From positions 124,001 through 188,000 of the forward strand of contig JAXLXE010000001.1 in assembly GCA_046328115.1 (NCBI GenBank): a DNA stretch of 64,000 nucleotides, in the 5' to 3' direction. The stretch is from JAXLXE01 sp046328115. GTDB taxonomy: Bacteria; Chloroflexota; UBA6077; JACCZL01. Every line of letters begins with the position of its first letter. The stretch's first letter is position 1. Positions 34,551-42,750 of the stretch are shown piece by piece. The position numbers and the translations under genes were made by a program. Under the pieces are notes generated by a model. It was given only the letters and a program-made list of their open reading frames with translations. It was not told the DNA's origin and did not search any database.

Positions 34551-35486
34551 ATGGAACTGGAGCAGGTTCGGGCGTTTCTAGCCGATCATCTTGGCGAGGA
34601 GATCCGGGCGCTCGATCGACTCAGGGGCGGCGAGTGGTCTTCCGCGTGGGGGTTTGTGGCCGGTGGTCGGGGGCTGGTTGCCCGGTTTGGCCGCCACGTT
34701 GGCGACTATGAGAAGGACCGGTTTGCCGCGCGGTGGTCTGGGCGGGATCTGCCGATCCCGAGGGTTGTGGCGGTTGGCGAGGCGCCTGGGGGGTACTTCG
34801 CGGTCTCTGAGCGCTGCCGGGGAGACTACCTTGATCGCCTGGACGCGGGTGGGTTCGGGGCGGTGCTGCCGGCGCTGTTCCGGGCGCTCGACGCGATGCG
34901 GGGGGCGGACCTGGGCGATACGGTGGGCTGGGGGATCTGGGACGGGAGCGGCCGGGGTGCTCATGGCACGTGGCAGGACGTGTTGACGGCGATGGCGGGT
35001 GACGCTCCTGGCTCGCGGATCGGGGGCTGGCGCGAGCGGTTGGCTGCGACGGCGGTGGGGATGGGGCCGTTTGAGGAGGCTCAGGCGCGGCTGCGCGCGC
35101 TGGCCCCCGGACTGGAGGTCAGCCGCCACTTGATCCACAGCGACCTGCTGCACTTTAACGTGCTGGTGGAGGACGGTGGGGTGACGGGGGTGTTCGATTG
35201 GGGCTGCGGGATGTTCGGCGATCACCTGTACGACCTTGCGTGGTTGGTGTTCTGGCAACCGTGGTTCCCGGCCTGGGGCACGGTGGAGATCCTGGGCGCG
35301 GCGCGACGGCATCATGAGCAGATTGGGCTGGTGGTGCGGGAGATGGATGCGCGGCTGGAGGCCTGCATGCTGCACATTGGACTGGACGGCCAGGCGTACG
35401 CGGCGTGGGCGGGACGGGAGGAGGACGCGGTGGCGATTGCGCGGAGGACGGTTGGCCTGGTGGGTGGGGGGAGGGATTTGGGGTGA
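34551..35486 (+). CDS. Aminoglycoside phosphotransferase-like kinase (APH family)
   Basis: The ATG at 34551 follows GGGGAGGACG. The 311-residue protein has the APH catalytic loop HLIHSDLLHFNVL (catalytic Asp) and the metal-binding FDWGCGMFGDHLYDLAWL. The family phosphorylates small molecules such as aminoglycosides, homoserine or fructosamines. Antibiotic resistance should not be assumed; many environmental members have other substrates. It is 191 bp downstream of the radical SAM gene and may or may not belong to the RiPP locus. Confidence 0.85.
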   Translation: MELEQVRAFLADHLGEEIRALDRLRGGEWSSAWGFVAGGRGLVARFGRHVGDYEKDRFAARWSGRDLPIPRVVAVGEAPGGYFAVSERCRGDYLDRLDAGGFGAVLPALFRALDAMRGADLGDTVGWGIWDGSGRGAHGTWQDVLTAMAGDAPGSRIGGWRERLAATAVGMGPFEEAQARLRALAPGLEVSRHLIHSDLLHFNVLVEDGGVTGVFDWGCGMFGDHLYDLAWLVFWQPWFPAWGTVEILGAARRHHEQIGLVVREMDARLEACMLHIGLDGQAYAAWAGREEDAVAIARRTVGLVGGGRDLG

Positions 35487-35865
35487 GGGACCGATGGGAC
35501 GAATAGGACGAAGGGGACGGATGGCGGCGGTTGCGTTGGTGCGTTGTAGAGGTGCGAGAACCTGCGACACGGATAGTGACGGAACGGTTTTTGGTGACAA
35601 AAGTCCCTGGGTGGCGGGTGGGCTGGCTGGGGTTGGGACGGGTGCTGGGGTGACTCGGGCGTGAGCGCGGAAGGCCTTCACTAGGAGCTATGCCACGACC
35701 ATGGGGAACCGGCCACGCCAGGCGCCTGAGACCGCGGCGGCCTGCCCACCAGCCGCCAACGCGATAGTCCCCGATCTCCACTCGCGCCCTGAGGGACGAC
35801 GGACCTGCCGTTTCTCCAGCCAGGCTCCGTCGCGATAGCTCGCGGCGAGCCAGGGAGCGCCGCGA
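35487..35865. other. Intergenic spacer between convergent genes, low-complexity
   Basis: This 379-bp spacer starts with a degenerate run of GGGACGAA-like units (about 35490-35525). I see no convincing gene, hairpin or RNA in the remainder. It separates the APH-like gene from the convergent beta-helix gene and marks the left boundary of the accessory region. Confidence 0.5.
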
Positions 35866-37683
35866 CTACCGCCGCCCAGGGACCGGCGCCGGCGAAGCGC
35901 CCGTGCTCGGCGGCACCGAGACCCGCCGCCCCGGCGCCTCTAGCGGCCGACCGGAGCCAGACAGCGAAGACCCGGCGCCCGGCTCGCGACCACTAGACAA
36001 CGGCGCCGGCATGGACACCGCCACGCACTTGGACAGCTCAGACGTATCGCCATCCGCCGTCGTCGCGGTGGCCGTCACGTGCGTCACGCCGGCGGGCATG
36101 GAGCCTAGCGCCACGGAGAACGGTGCGTTGCCGCTGGCGTTTGTGGAGACCGTGGTGGAGCCCAGGAAATACCGCGCCTCGCCGTAGCCGGCCGGCGAGC
36201 ACACGGAGCCGCCGAACAGCTCGATCCGCACGCCAGCCAGGTTCGGGCTGGAGCTTAGCTCACCCGTGACGGTCAGCACGCCAGCATCGTAGCTGGCCTG
36301 GCCCAGCACCGGGAAGTTCTGGCCATGGTTCGGACCGCCGTCGGCGTCGAGTGGATCGTTGGCCGTGGACCCATCCGCGCCGAGGTCGATCTGCGGCCCG
36401 GCACCGCCCGGGCCATTACCGAACACCAGGTTACCGCTGACCGTATTCTCCTGCCCAGCCTTGACAACGATGCCCGCGACCGAGTTGAACGCCACCCGGT
36501 TGCCCTGGCCCGCCAGCGCACCGCCGATGGTGTTGCCCCGTTGCGTGCCCTGATTCCCGGCCGGGTACTCCTTCCCCACGAGGATGCCGATGCCGTTCGG
36601 CACCGGCGCCAACCCGGACGCATCCGTTCCGATGAGGTTCCCGAGGATGGAGTTGTCCATCCTGCCGTCCAGCGTGGAGAAGAGCTTGATCCCCGCGACC
36701 GAGTTGCCCGAGATCACATTAGCCGCGCCCGGGGCCGTGCCGCCGATGGTGACGCCCGTCGCGTAGTCCAGGAGCACCCCGTACGGCCCATTCCCGAGAG
36801 GCGTCCTGCCGTCCGCCTGCACGCCGACGTAGTTGCCCATCAGCGCGCCCCCTAGCCGGGCCGGACCCTCGCCTGGCGGATCGTAGAAGGACACGCCATA
36901 CCACGTGTTCCCCGCGATCACGTTGCGATCCTCAGCGGTTGTACCGCCGATGGTGGTGTTTGGGCCCTGGACCCAGACGCCGTTTCCGTTCGGGACGGCC
37001 GCGTTGCCGCCAGGGTTCGTGCCGATGAAGTTACCCCGGATGCTGGTGCCGGCCGCACCTGGCATGACCTGGATGCCAGGTCCACTGTTACCGGCGATCA
37101 CGTTGCGGTCTGACGGCGAGGCTCCGCCAATGACGTTGTCGGAACCCTCCACCAAGACCCCCCACGACGACCCAGGAGTGGCCGTGCCATCTGACTTCGC
37201 GCCAATCACGTTGCCGACCAGTCGATTGCCCGCGGAACCGAGCACGACGTTTTGCCTAAAGCCACTGATACTCAGGCCTCGGATCTCGGAAGCACCACTT
37301 ACCACACGCACTCCGTAGAAGTCGAAGGACCCAGGGCCGGGTCGCAACTCAATCAGTGGTGCTCCCTCGTACCCTGGCTGTGAAGTCGCGTCCACTACCA
37401 CGGACTCGGTGATGCTGAAGGGCATCGTCGTCACGAAGATCGTCCGCACGCCGCTGCCCGGAATGGCGAACTCGACGCGATCCTTGCCCGGATTCGCATT
37501 GGCGTCATCGATCGCCTGATGCAATGAGCCCGGTCCGGTGTCGTGATCGTTGATGACCGTGAACGTCTCGGCGTAGGCCCACTGTACGCTCGGGGTGAGC
37601 ACGGCGCTGACGACAGCGAAGACCGACGTCAGGACGCGTCGGACGAACTGAAGTGTTCCGGTACACGTCGCCTCTCTACCCAT
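35866..37683 (-). CDS. Secreted right-handed beta-helix repeat protein
   Basis: The ATG at 37683 has an AGGAGG site 7-8 nt upstream. The 605-residue product has a signal peptide (VLTSVFAVVSAVLTPSVQWAYA), then FTVINDHDTGPGSLHQAIDDAN as found at the start of CSLREA-type surface proteins. A long series of beta-helix coils follows with repeating NVIAGN, IGGT and GNFIGTN motifs (about residues 120-420). A beta-sandwich-like region and a Pro/Ser-rich tail come last. Such proteins are surface adhesins or polysaccharide-binding or -degrading proteins; no catalytic residues can be named. Confidence 0.85.
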   Translation of the reverse strand: MGREATCTGTLQFVRRVLTSVFAVVSAVLTPSVQWAYAETFTVINDHDTGPGSLHQAIDDANANPGKDRVEFAIPGSGVRTIFVTTMPFSITESVVVDATSQPGYEGAPLIELRPGPGSFDFYGVRVVSGASEIRGLSISGFRQNVVLGSAGNRLVGNVIGAKSDGTATPGSSWGVLVEGSDNVIGGASPSDRNVIAGNSGPGIQVMPGAAGTSIRGNFIGTNPGGNAAVPNGNGVWVQGPNTTIGGTTAEDRNVIAGNTWYGVSFYDPPGEGPARLGGALMGNYVGVQADGRTPLGNGPYGVLLDYATGVTIGGTAPGAANVISGNSVAGIKLFSTLDGRMDNSILGNLIGTDASGLAPVPNGIGILVGKEYPAGNQGTQRGNTIGGALAGQGNRVAFNSVAGIVVKAGQENTVSGNLVFGNGPGGAGPQIDLGADGSTANDPLDADGGPNHGQNFPVLGQASYDAGVLTVTGELSSSPNLAGVRIELFGGSVCSPAGYGEARYFLGSTTVSTNASGNAPFSVALGSMPAGVTHVTATATTADGDTSELSKCVAVSMPAPLSSGREPGAGSSLSGSGRPLEAPGRRVSVPPSTGASPAPVPGRR

Positions 37684-37834
37684 TGAGCCCCTCCTCGCCA
37701 TGCGCCACGCCTCACCTTGCGCACTACCCCTGACTTACGCCAATGCAGCCCTTACGGCGTCACTTCGGTTAACGACAGCGAAGTCCCGGCCGAGACGCGC
37801 ATCCGATCCCGATCACCGTATCGTGCTGAGCAGG

Positions 37835-39361
37835 CTACCGCCGCGGCGGTGCCGCCGTCGGTGGGGCAGTGGGGACCGGTGCCGACCCATCTTGGCTCGT
37901 AGGCGCCGCCGGTGGCGGAACTGAGTCGGCCGGAAGTGGCGCTGCTGGACTAGGGCGGTCACCAATCTTGACGGCGTCGATCCGTTCGACTCGTTCTAGC
38001 CTGGGGCCCACGATGTCCCGCCTCCTGGACACCACCCGATAGCGAAAACTGACGGAACTGGTTCCGCCCTTCAGTTCTCGCACTTCGAAGCTCGTCGCGG
38101 TCTTGCTTGTGACGTAAAGGCCGGCGCAATCGCCTTCGGGTGTCAGGAACACGCTGTAGTCTTCGGTTTTCACCGTGGCCATGAGTTCGGTGTCCAGCGT
38201 GACTCGCCCCCGACCTGAGACAATCTGACCAGCCCCGAAGTCCTCAAACCATGGCTCCGGACTTTCCTGGCAATACAATCGCCGGAGTGTCCCGTCCGCA
38301 TGCGGTACCGCTGCGCTCTTGACGCCGTTGAGTGTCAGCGTGCCGTTGACAGTGAGCGTGCCATTGACATCGACGCCTCCGTCAAAGACCGCGGCGCGGG
38401 TTCCGCTAGCAAGCTTGGTGGCGTAGAGTCCATACAAGCCCCCTTTGGCAACGACTCCAATCCAATTGGCTGACTCGGCCCAGACACCGGCGGACGGATT
38501 CACCGTTCCGGTCTGTCGCGCGTCCACCGCGTTGGCGTACGGGCCCGCCGTACTTGCCGACACGCCGTGCGAATTCGTCGATTGTCCGACAATGCCCGGC
38601 TGATTGATTGACTCGCCAAAGACACCAGCGCTGTGCGTGGATTTGCCCCAAACGCCTCGCCCTCCGGACGATAGCCCGTACACTGCGTGGTTGCCGTTCG
38701 GACCCGACGCGGCTGCGTCGCCGGCCCCCTATACGCCGATCCCCCCGGAAGAGAGCGCTTGACCAACAACGCCGTGCAAGGTCCAGGACTGCCCCCAGAC
38801 TCCATGCAGAGCGGTCGACATACCCCAGGCGCCGATGCCGCTGCCCGACTTTCCGTAGACCCCGTAGCTCGTCGCCGACTGGCCGCCGACTCCCGTGCCG
38901 TCATCGCTGGCGCCGTACACGCCGGTGCCGTTGGGCGCGGTGCCCCAGACACCGACGCCGTTGAGGGTGTTGTTGCGGCCGAACACGCCGGCGTTGTCTG
39001 AGGCCGCGAAGCCCTGGACGCCGTCGCTGTAGTCGTCCGTGATGGGATCGGTGAAGTTGTTGGTGGCCCGGAAGCCGGGCTTTTTGGTGGGGCTGGTGGG
39101 CGTGGTGGCGGTGATGCTGGTCACGGCGCCCGTGGCGGTGTTGCCGCCGGCGGTGACGTAGCCGGCCTGGGCGTCTGCTTGTTCGGTTCCTTCGAAAACA
39201 CCCTCAACGCGCGGTATCGATACGGTCGCAACGGGAAAAGGTCTAAGATGGTTGTGGGCACGCAGGCGATGCCGCCGTTCGCGCCAGGCTGCGGTGCGGC
39301 GCAATACCCGTATGGCGGGCAGAACGAGCACTCGCGGATGCGCACCGTGCTGACAGATCAA
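37835..39361 (-). pseudogene. Exported G-V-Y/W-G repeat protein, interrupted by a stop codon and 5'-truncated
   Basis: Two open stretches (38729-39361 and 37835-38683) are in the same frame and are separated by a TAG at 38729-38731 where the repeat pattern expects Tyr (GIGV-stop-GAG). The repeats read GVWGTAPNGTGVYGASDD, YGVYGKSGSGIGAWG and GVWGKSTHSAGVFG. The C-terminus has LTVNGTLTLNGVKSAAVPH followed by an LYCQESPEPWFEDFG domain and a Pro/Ala tail, which I know from large exported proteins. The first 60 codons (upstream of about 39190) do not look native, so the 5' end is probably lost. It is likely non-functional, or the two halves are made separately. Confidence 0.65.
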
Positions 39362-39376
39362 GATAATCGGCCGTGA
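39179..39376 (+). other. Possible remnant of an Rhs-type C-terminal tip
   Basis: The open plus-strand stretch encodes NTLNARYRYGRNGKRSKM, then APGCGAAQYPYGGQNEHSRM. It ends 12 bp before the small membrane-protein gene at 39389, the same toxin-then-immunity spacing seen at the other Rhs tips. It has no Rhs core attached and no start signal. This is a weak call resting on layout and composition only. Confidence 0.3.
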
Positions 39377-39388
39377 TCCGGCACACGC

Positions 39389-39673
39389 ATGATCGACAAG
39401 CTGATCGACGTCTGTTCCTATGTCCTGGTCATCCTACCGCTGTTGTTGGTGCTGGTGTTCTTGAAGATATCCTCGCATGGTAGGCAGAGTGGATGCTTCC
39501 GGAAGGCGGTTTGTACGTATCTTGTATTGGGATGCATCTCGCCTCTTGTATTCTTCCGAATCGGTGTGATCACTCCGGTGGGTACTCAGATGGGGCTCAG
39601 GCTAGCTGTACAGACAATGGACGTGTTGGGTATTTCGTTGCTGTGGCCATTCGTTGCCCTAATGTTTCCGTAG
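39389..39673 (+). CDS. Small membrane protein, candidate orphan immunity protein
   Basis: This 94-residue protein has three hydrophobic helices (residues 8-26, 42-58 and 72-92) and lower GC than its neighbours. There is no recognised family and no clear ribosome site. It lies immediately upstream of the first truncated Rhs copy and downstream of a possible Rhs tip remnant, so an immunity role is suggested by position alone. Confidence 0.45.
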   Translation: MIDKLIDVCSYVLVILPLLLVLVFLKISSHGRQSGCFRKAVCTYLVLGCISPLVFFRIGVITPVGTQMGLRLAVQTMDVLGISLLWPFVALMFP

Positions 39674-39714
39674 CGGATCGACGCCCGGGGACTCGCGGCT
39701 TGGTCCGTGGCGCG

Positions 39715-41205
39715 ATGTCCGGTGCGGCGACCGATGGGATCGCCGGTGGAAGCGAACGCGAAGTGGAAGCTGGATTGGTGCCCCGCACTGACGGAAGGGT
39801 GTTGCTGTGGGGGGTGCCCGTGGTATCGTGGCTTCTGGAAGGCCACCCCATTGCTGCTGAGATGGAGGAACGCTCTGCCCTCAGGGTGGTTTCCAACACC
39901 GCGTCTGATCGGCGGCAACTACGCGATGAGGTGGGCAATCGGACCCAGCTCACGGACACCGTGGTGCCGGAGGGGACGTTTGGCGCGGTGCCGAATGACC
40001 CCAACACGCCGAATCCGCTGCCCACGGTGAACCGGACCCAGGCGGTGACCAGCACTCCAGGGCCACTACCGAGCGACGGACGCTCGGACGTGGGCACCAC
40101 GCCGCCGAATCCGACCATTCCCCAGCGGCCGGCGCTGGGTGGGTCGTACAACCAGACCGTGAGCTACACGTACGACAAGCTGTACCAGCTCAAAGATGTC
40201 GCGGTGGCGGGTGGTAGTACCACCAGCTACACGTACGACAAGGTTGGCAACCGCGCCACGAAGAGTAGCGGCGGCTTCTCGTGCAGCTACGACAAGAGCG
40301 ACCGTGTCACCGGCGTCACGCAGGGCGGTGTGACAACGGGATACACGTTCGACAACAACGGCAACCTGACCAATCGCGGCGGGTTGGGAGCCGGCGGTGA
40401 GACGTACGCGTACGACCGGGCGAATCGGCTGATCAGCGCGACGATCGGGACCACGGCGGCCACGACGTACGCATATGACGCGGATGGGAAGCGCGTGAGC
40501 GCCACGGTGAGCGGCCAGGTGACCAGCTACCTGTACGACGTGAACCGCGGGCTGCCGGTGCTGCTCAGCGGAAAACTCACCGAAGCCCCGATCCACCGGA
40601 TCGGGACTTCGGCTCGCAGATACGTCTGGGGCCAGGGCCTGGCGTACGCGGTGTCAGGATCCGGCGCCACGCTGGAAGTAGACGTCTACCACCCCGACGG
40701 CCTGGGCAGCGTGCGCGCGCAGACCGACAGCTCAGGTGCTATCGTGCAGACCTACCAGACCGACGAGTTCGGCAACCCCACGCTCAGCGACGGCACCAGA
40801 AATCAACCGTTCGGCTTCACCGGCGAGCAGCGCGACGCGGCGACCGGCCTGATCTACCTCCGCGCCCGAATGTACGACCCCAGCATTGGGCGATTCATGC
40901 AGCGAGATGCTCGTCCTGGTGCACGGTTCAAGCCATTGTCATTGAATCGATTTGTATATGGGTTGAACTCCCCACCGAATCGAATCGGCCCGAGTGGGTT
41001 CGATTCGATGGCCATCGCGAAAGCCATCTGCACCATATACGGATGGACATGCGACGACTTGACGCCCGATATGGCACATGAGTTGATTCATGGGAATGCA
41101 GTTCCCTTGGATCCTTACGATCCTCGATCATTATCTGAAAACCTAGTTGATGCTACTGTTTACCTCATTATCACTATCGTCGGTAGACCGTTTCCCGGTA
41201 AGTGA
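39715..41205 (+). CDS. Truncated Rhs protein, copy A: YD repeats and RHS core
   Basis: Similarity to the other Rhs copies starts at about 39931 (GTG GGC AAT CGG); the codons before it are unrelated, so the native N-terminus is missing. YD repeats (YTYDKLYQL, YTYDKVGNRAT, YTFDNNGNLT, YAYDRANRL) lead to the core DEFGNPTLSDGTR, then GLIYLRARMYDPSIGRFMQRD, which closes the shell before a variable tip. The tip DSMAIAKAICTIYGWTCDDL differs from the other copies and stops at TGA 41203-41205, but the frame stays open beyond it. A 36-nt in-frame palindromic insertion sits at about 40565-40615. Rhs proteins deliver C-terminal toxins; this copy lacks export and delivery domains. Confidence 0.85.
   Translation: MSGAATDGIAGGSEREVEAGLVPRTDGRVLLWGVPVVSWLLEGHPIAAEMEERSALRVVSNTASDRRQLRDEVGNRTQLTDTVVPEGTFGAVPNDPNTPNPLPTVNRTQAVTSTPGPLPSDGRSDVGTTPPNPTIPQRPALGGSYNQTVSYTYDKLYQLKDVAVAGGSTTSYTYDKVGNRATKSSGGFSCSYDKSDRVTGVTQGGVTTGYTFDNNGNLTNRGGLGAGGETYAYDRANRLISATIGTTAATTYAYDADGKRVSATVSGQVTSYLYDVNRGLPVLLSGKLTEAPIHRIGTSARRYVWGQGLAYAVSGSGATLEVDVYHPDGLGSVRAQTDSSGAIVQTYQTDEFGNPTLSDGTRNQPFGFTGEQRDAATGLIYLRARMYDPSIGRFMQRDARPGARFKPLSLNRFVYGLNSPPNRIGPSGFDSMAIAKAICTIYGWTCDDLTPDMAHELIHGNAVPLDPYDPRSLSENLVDATVYLIITIVGRPFPGK
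40581..40611. repeat. In-frame palindromic element inside Rhs copy A
   Basis: A 14-bp stem with one mismatch (CGAAGCCCCGATCC and GGATCGGGACTTCG) and a 3-nt loop. Copies A and D carry it, whereas copies B and C read directly from LLEDGTRRYVWG. The insertion adds 12 codons (SGKLTEAP...GTSA) without breaking the frame. Confidence 0.75.
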
Positions 41206-41523
41206 GTGTTGATAGCAACGGCAAATGAGCTCGAGAAGAACTCACTCACGTTCGCTGCAAACGAATTGAAGAAACACACGTCCCGACCTAACTCTAAGGC
41301 GTTTCTCCAGTATCTGCCGGCTGGGGGCAAGGCGGCAGATTGGAATACAGCCGGCCTCGGAGCAGTGAACGACATTGTCAACCATCCCAAATCGGCGTAT
41401 TCAGTGTTTAGAAAGACTACCTGGGGCATAGTCATCGAGGTCCGTCACCCCAACGGTCATGGGGCCCGGTTCGATATCAACGGTAAGTTTCTGCATTTCT
41501 TGGAACCGTCGTGGATCGTAAGT
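41206..41523 (+). pseudogene. Detached toxin-tip continuation of Rhs copy A
   Basis: The reading frame continues without a shift past the TGA at 41203-41205. It encodes LTFAANELKKHTSRPNSKAF, then VIEVRHPNGHGARFDINGKF and LHFLEPSW. The VRHPNGxGARFD...GxFxxFLEP pattern is one I associate with C-terminal tips of polymorphic toxins. The stretch would naturally belong to the Rhs tip. It could be expressed separately from the GTG at 41206, but the TGA more likely reflects decay. The frame overlaps the next gene's start near 41525. Confidence 0.55.
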
Positions 41524-41524
41524 T

Positions 41525-42061
41525 GTGACCGAGTTCGAGATCCTCCTCATCACCCCGCGCGACTGCCGAGGATTCGTGGCGGAACTCAACTGGGGCTCAT
41601 TGGACATCGCACTGCTCTACGAATTGTACGATCGGGACCCGCCCGCTATGCTTCGGCTTCTACTGGCGGACGGCGCCCGCGCGGCGCACATCGAGATGTC
41701 AGCGGTTCGCCTCCGCGATGCGATACGGCGTCAGCGTCATCGCCTGGATAGCCTAGGGGCCCCAACCGAAGAACCGTTGGCCGTGGAAGAGCTCCGTGAC
41801 CTCAGCGAGGCTGAGGCTGCTGAAGTCCGCCAGCGATGGAGCGCTCCGGGTCTCCCTGTCGTGATTGACCACTGTGAGTCCGCCGACTCGCGATCATGCA
41901 CATTGAGGGCAGGGACGATCCGATTGGGACAGGTGGCGCGAGGGCCGGACGGCAATGCAGTCTTCTCGTCGCGGCCGGGTTCGAACTCGCTTCCAGACAT
42001 CTGGGTTGTCTCTGAGGATCTGGAGCGCGCTCTCTCCGAGGCGATTGACTACGTGCAGTGA
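41525..42061 (+). CDS. Candidate immunity protein of Rhs copy A
   Basis: This 178-residue soluble acidic protein starts at GTG 41525, directly at the end of the toxin tip. It contains no signal peptide and no family I can name (LNWGSLDIALLYELYDRDPP, then LPDIWVVSEDLERALSEAI). Small acidic proteins encoded right after Rhs tips usually neutralise the cognate toxin by binding it. The assignment rests on position and charge. Confidence 0.55.
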   Translation: MTEFEILLITPRDCRGFVAELNWGSLDIALLYELYDRDPPAMLRLLLADGARAAHIEMSAVRLRDAIRRQRHRLDSLGAPTEEPLAVEELRDLSEAEAAEVRQRWSAPGLPVVIDHCESADSRSCTLRAGTIRLGQVARGPDGNAVFSSRPGSNSLPDIWVVSEDLERALSEAIDYVQ

Positions 42062-42279
42062 CACTCATCGGAAGCGACTGGCCCTGAACACGAATCGATG
42101 TCGACGTGAGGCTCTCTGTAACTGAGGCCGACTCGGCGAGTCAGTCAAGAGCACACGGTGCTGGCGAGCCATGCCCACGTGACCGGGTCAACCAGCCGCT
42201 CCCAGCGCCACGATTGCCGATCGCTAGCTTCAGGGATCCGAGTCACGGGCGGACCTCGCGTCGAACGGGACACGACGGC

Positions 42280-42640
42280 TGCCCGTCACCACAAAGTCCG
42301 GTCCGACGCCAGCGTACATGACTCGCTCCGTCGACATCTTCTGCCATTTCCGCGCGGCCCCAGCTTACACCAACAACCCATTTCGTCCACCCCAGACCGC
42401 GCACGTACCCAGACAGCGTGTGGAACAGCGAGCCTGGCCAGTTGATCGGGTCGGACAGGTCGAAGCCCAGCGACTCGGCGGCGGCCGCGAACATCGCCGC
42501 GTTGGCCGGCGGTCGTCCGCCGGGTCCAGCAGCTTGGCCGCGTCCGCCAGCGCCGCCTCCACTTCCAGGCTCGCCCGCAGCGCCGACACCGCCGCCTCGC
42601 CCTCGAGCTGCGCTGAGAGCGTCGCGTTGTTGCACTGGCT
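42280..42640 (-). pseudogene. Degenerate minus-strand gene fragment between Rhs copies A and B
   Basis: Two minus-strand frames join into one plausible protein. LSAQLEGEAAVSALRASLEV, then ALADAAKLLDPADD, is followed after a frameshift near 42505-42515 by NAAMFAAAAESLGFDLSDP, then NWPGSLFHTLSGYVRGLGW. It has no start or neighbours on its strand. I do not recognise it. It is probably a fragment carried in with, or left behind by, cassette rearrangement. Confidence 0.35.
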
Positions 42641-42750
42641 GAACCAGTGGTCGGAGAGCGGGTGCCCTATGGACAGCCGCTACAGCCGCACGTCCTGCAG
42701 CACCCGACGCAGGCCGCAGAGTCAGCAACGCGTACGATCAGCTGGACTCT

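Noticed and set aside
34551..35486. Antibiotic resistance call for the APH-like kinase
   Set aside because: Only the general kinase motifs are visible. The family is broad and nothing here indicates aminoglycoside specificity.
41203..41205. TGA in Rhs copy A as a second selenocysteine codon
   Set aside because: There is no hairpin at SECIS distance, no selenoprotein-like context and no Cys-containing homologue known to me at that position. Decay is a simpler explanation.
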